DNA from: Liolophura sinensis
Lineage: Eukaryota; Mollusca; Polyplacophora; Chitonida; Chitonidae
DNA length: 64,000 bases
Assembly (NCBI RefSeq): GCF_032854445.1
Contig: NC_088304.1
Location: forward strand, 5,206,001-5,270,000
Direction: 5' to 3'
How positions within the stretch are numbered: the stretch's first letter is position 1; each line of letters opens with the position of its first letter. Of the stretch, positions 62,801 through 64,000 are shown piece after piece. The notes beneath the pieces were generated by a model that saw nothing but the letters and a program-made list of their open reading frames with translations, made no database searches and had not been told where the DNA came from. A program made the position numbers and the translations under genes.

Positions 62801-64000
62801 TTAATACATTTTAATACGGGCTGGTATATACAATATTGAAAATTATCTACAAAATAGGACTTTAATTTACTGAAGTACCTACACAAATCAACTAAACTAA
62901 ATATTTCCGGGAAAAAAAAATTCACTGATTATGAATAATATCAATTACTCTACATATACTTGCCCATATATAAAATGTGTACATATAAAATGCACTCATT
63001 AGCCCTACTTCACCTTGATATGGCTCAAATATTGCCGATGTGGCGTTAAGCCTTAATCATTCATTCAGTCATTTGCCCTCCAGTGCTATGAAGGAACAAC
63101 CTCGTGGTACAAAAGACATTGTGAAGATGTCGTAACATCAAACCTTGAAATTCCCATATTTGATCCAAATTATGATAAAACTGTTTCTAAGCAGTAATAA
63201 TTTGATACTTCAAGGTTTTTGAATGAACTGGCCAGAGCACCTGAGTGGTTACATATTGTCAATAACTTGGAGATTTCTCTGGGCAGAACAATTCAAGACC
63301 ACAGATATGGCTATTTCAAATATGTGTTAAAGAGAAACCAATGTCATCATTACATAATCACCCTAACGCTGCTCAAGGAACCAATAAATACAAAGGCAAT
63401 CATATATTTCTATGGGTAGAGTAATTAATGTCACATTTAACATCATATTATTTACTGTCAAAACCCTCACACTGTGGCTGACTTTGAGTATTAAGTACAC
63501 AGCTTACACTCACCTGAGTTAGCCTTGGTCTGTCTTCCTGCCCCTTGGTCCTCTATCAGTGTGTCATTACCCTCACTCTCCTCAGAAGAGCTCAACCCGT
63601 CATGTTTTGCGTCTTTCAAACTCTGTTCTCCCCATTCTTCCCCATCATCAAACTCATCCTCACACAATTTCTTTGCCTCATCCTTCCCAGAATCCTCTTC
63701 TTTGGAATTTCCCGTTGATTCACCGGGGTTGTTTGCATTTCTGTCAACTGACTGGCTCTTACTAGGCTGTGATTTTTCTACCTCCTCTTCAGGAGAGCGC
63801 GACAGAACCTCATCACTGTCATGGCTGTTCATTATATTTTCTTTTGACAGTTTGTAGCCTGGAATGTCCTCTGTCATGGAAGCACTGTTAATGGCTGACT
63901 TTGCCAATCTAGCACTAGAATAGTCTCTTCCCGCTATTTTCCTCTTTACTGGCGATTTCGTGACTTCTGATTTCTCAGACAACCTGTCATAGCTATATTC
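53664..64000 (-). CDS. CENPJ: CENPJ/CPAP/SAS-4 centriole assembly protein, C-terminal 753 residues
   Basis: Thirteen exons on the minus strand, listed 5' to 3': 64000-63514, 62509-62379, 61624-61466, 60682-60579, 59964-59871, 59444-59271, 58761-58623, 58032-57741, 56857-56716, 56176-56036, 55378-55305, 54869-54674, 53792-53664 (TAA). All junctions are GT-AG and in phase; the 5' exons lie beyond the window. Order of parts: acidic Ser-rich region (1-162), Pro/Lys-rich linker with [11 protein letters not shown], long coiled coil (about 207-383) with the family phrase [14 protein letters not shown], low-complexity linker, then the C-terminal TCP/G-box domain (about 565-753). The latter is a series of beta-strands with repeated [20 protein letters not shown] and KDKEGNV phrases. 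Known role: sets centriole length and assembly, with the coiled coil mediating dimerisation and the G-box binding STIL/Ana2. The domain match makes this call firm. The tubulin-binding N-terminal part is not in the window. Confidence 0.95.
54311..54497 (-). mobile_element. SINE with internal 22-bp expansion (CENPJ intron)
   Basis: The reversed body (GGCGGCCAGCATTAGGGTGG, CAGGTTGTTGGCAGACCTTC, GGAAAGGAAGCCATG) is interrupted by four tandem 22-bp units (GGGGTGGGAGGAAACCAGAC) at about 54326-54412. The unit is a piece of the SINE body itself. Confidence 0.83.
56881..57070 (+). repeat. Dispersed repeat family A, copy 3 (CENPJ intron)
   Basis: It contains ACAATTATTATGAAAATGAT, TTTGTGTCATTAAAGATGC and CTCTCAAAATGTTTCAAAAT in the same order as the other copies. 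Confidence 0.65.
57366..57574 (-). mobile_element. tRNA-derived SINE, A-box part lost (CENPJ intron)
   Basis: It has a TTTATTTATTTGATTGGTG tail, a reversed body with GGCCAGCATTATGGCGGGAG and a B box on the minus strand (GAGTTCAAATCC). It ends after the ATTGATGGGAGGCCA block without the outer tRNA-like segment. Confidence 0.85.
59271..61624 (-). CDS. CENPJ: CENPJ coiled-coil exons
   Basis: Exons 61624-61466, 60682-60579, 59964-59871 and 59444-59271 give a continuous Glu/Lys/Leu-rich helix, including [18 protein letters not shown] and [17 protein letters not shown], interrupted by VPDK. The helix is where the family dimerises and binds centrosome partners. The donor after 59271 is GTCAGC, weaker than its neighbours. 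Confidence 0.9.
61105..61311 (+). mobile_element. SINE with A box kept and B-box segment deleted (CENPJ intron)
   Basis: The head reads GGGTCTCTGTGGCTCAGTTG, then CAGCGTAATGACCCAGAAGC. The copy then jumps from CCAATGCGG directly to CCGTACGTGGGAAGG, removing the B box. The rest of the body is normal to TTGAGTACGGCGTAAAA, with no A-rich tail. Confidence 0.87.
63514..64000 (-). CDS. CENPJ: CENPJ acidic exon, truncated by the window edge
   Basis: The frame is open to the window end ([13 protein letters not shown]). It is Ser/Glu-rich with an acidic patch [11 protein letters not shown]. The donor GTGAGT follows AACTCAG, in phase with the exon starting at 62509. No start codon is needed here. Confidence 0.85.

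Overview
The window is AT-rich, intron-rich animal DNA. Its dispersed repeats are tRNA-derived SINEs with an A box, a B box and a conserved 3' body, of a type I know from molluscs and related lophotrochozoans. I therefore read it as a lophotrochozoan, most likely mollusc, genomic scaffold; this is inference. One run of 200 N marks an assembly gap (36957-37156).

Three protein-coding genes are supported by exon-intron reconstruction with consistent GT-AG junctions and reading phases. (1) Plus strand, 1-8506: the last eight exons (314 residues) of a dynamin-superfamily GTPase resembling EHD/sarcalumenin proteins, with two C-terminal membrane segments. Its 5' part lies outside the window. (2) Plus strand, 14238-48641: a complete 29-exon DHX37 (yeast Dhr1) gene of about 1149 residues, with all DEAH-helicase motifs. 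It encodes the ribosome-biogenesis RNA helicase. (3) Minus strand, 64000-53664: the last 13 exons (753 residues) of CENPJ/CPAP/SAS-4, a centriole assembly protein, with its coiled coil and complete C-terminal TCP/G-box domain. DHX37 and CENPJ are convergent, separated by about 5 kb. The three genes have unrelated jobs and nothing suggests joint function.

Region by region: 1-8506 GTPase gene with three large intronic minisatellites; 8507-14237 intergenic with SINEs; 14238-48641 DHX37, whose introns hold many minisatellites and SINEs; 48642-53663 convergent intergenic/3' UTR sequence; 53664-64000 CENPJ.

The most unusual feature is the set of minisatellites built from splice junctions. In DHX37 intron 24, a unit of about 93 bp is repeated about 28 times; each unit carries a splice acceptor plus the first 42 nt of exon 25. 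In intron 8, the 3' end of exon 8 is amplified, in two places with its splice donor. In the GTPase gene, the acceptor of the penultimate exon resembles the unit of the adjacent 42/84-bp array. Many of the long open frames in the window are by-products of tandem repeats whose period is a multiple of three, and are not genes. I found no prokaryote-type system, CRISPR array or convincing new protein system here.
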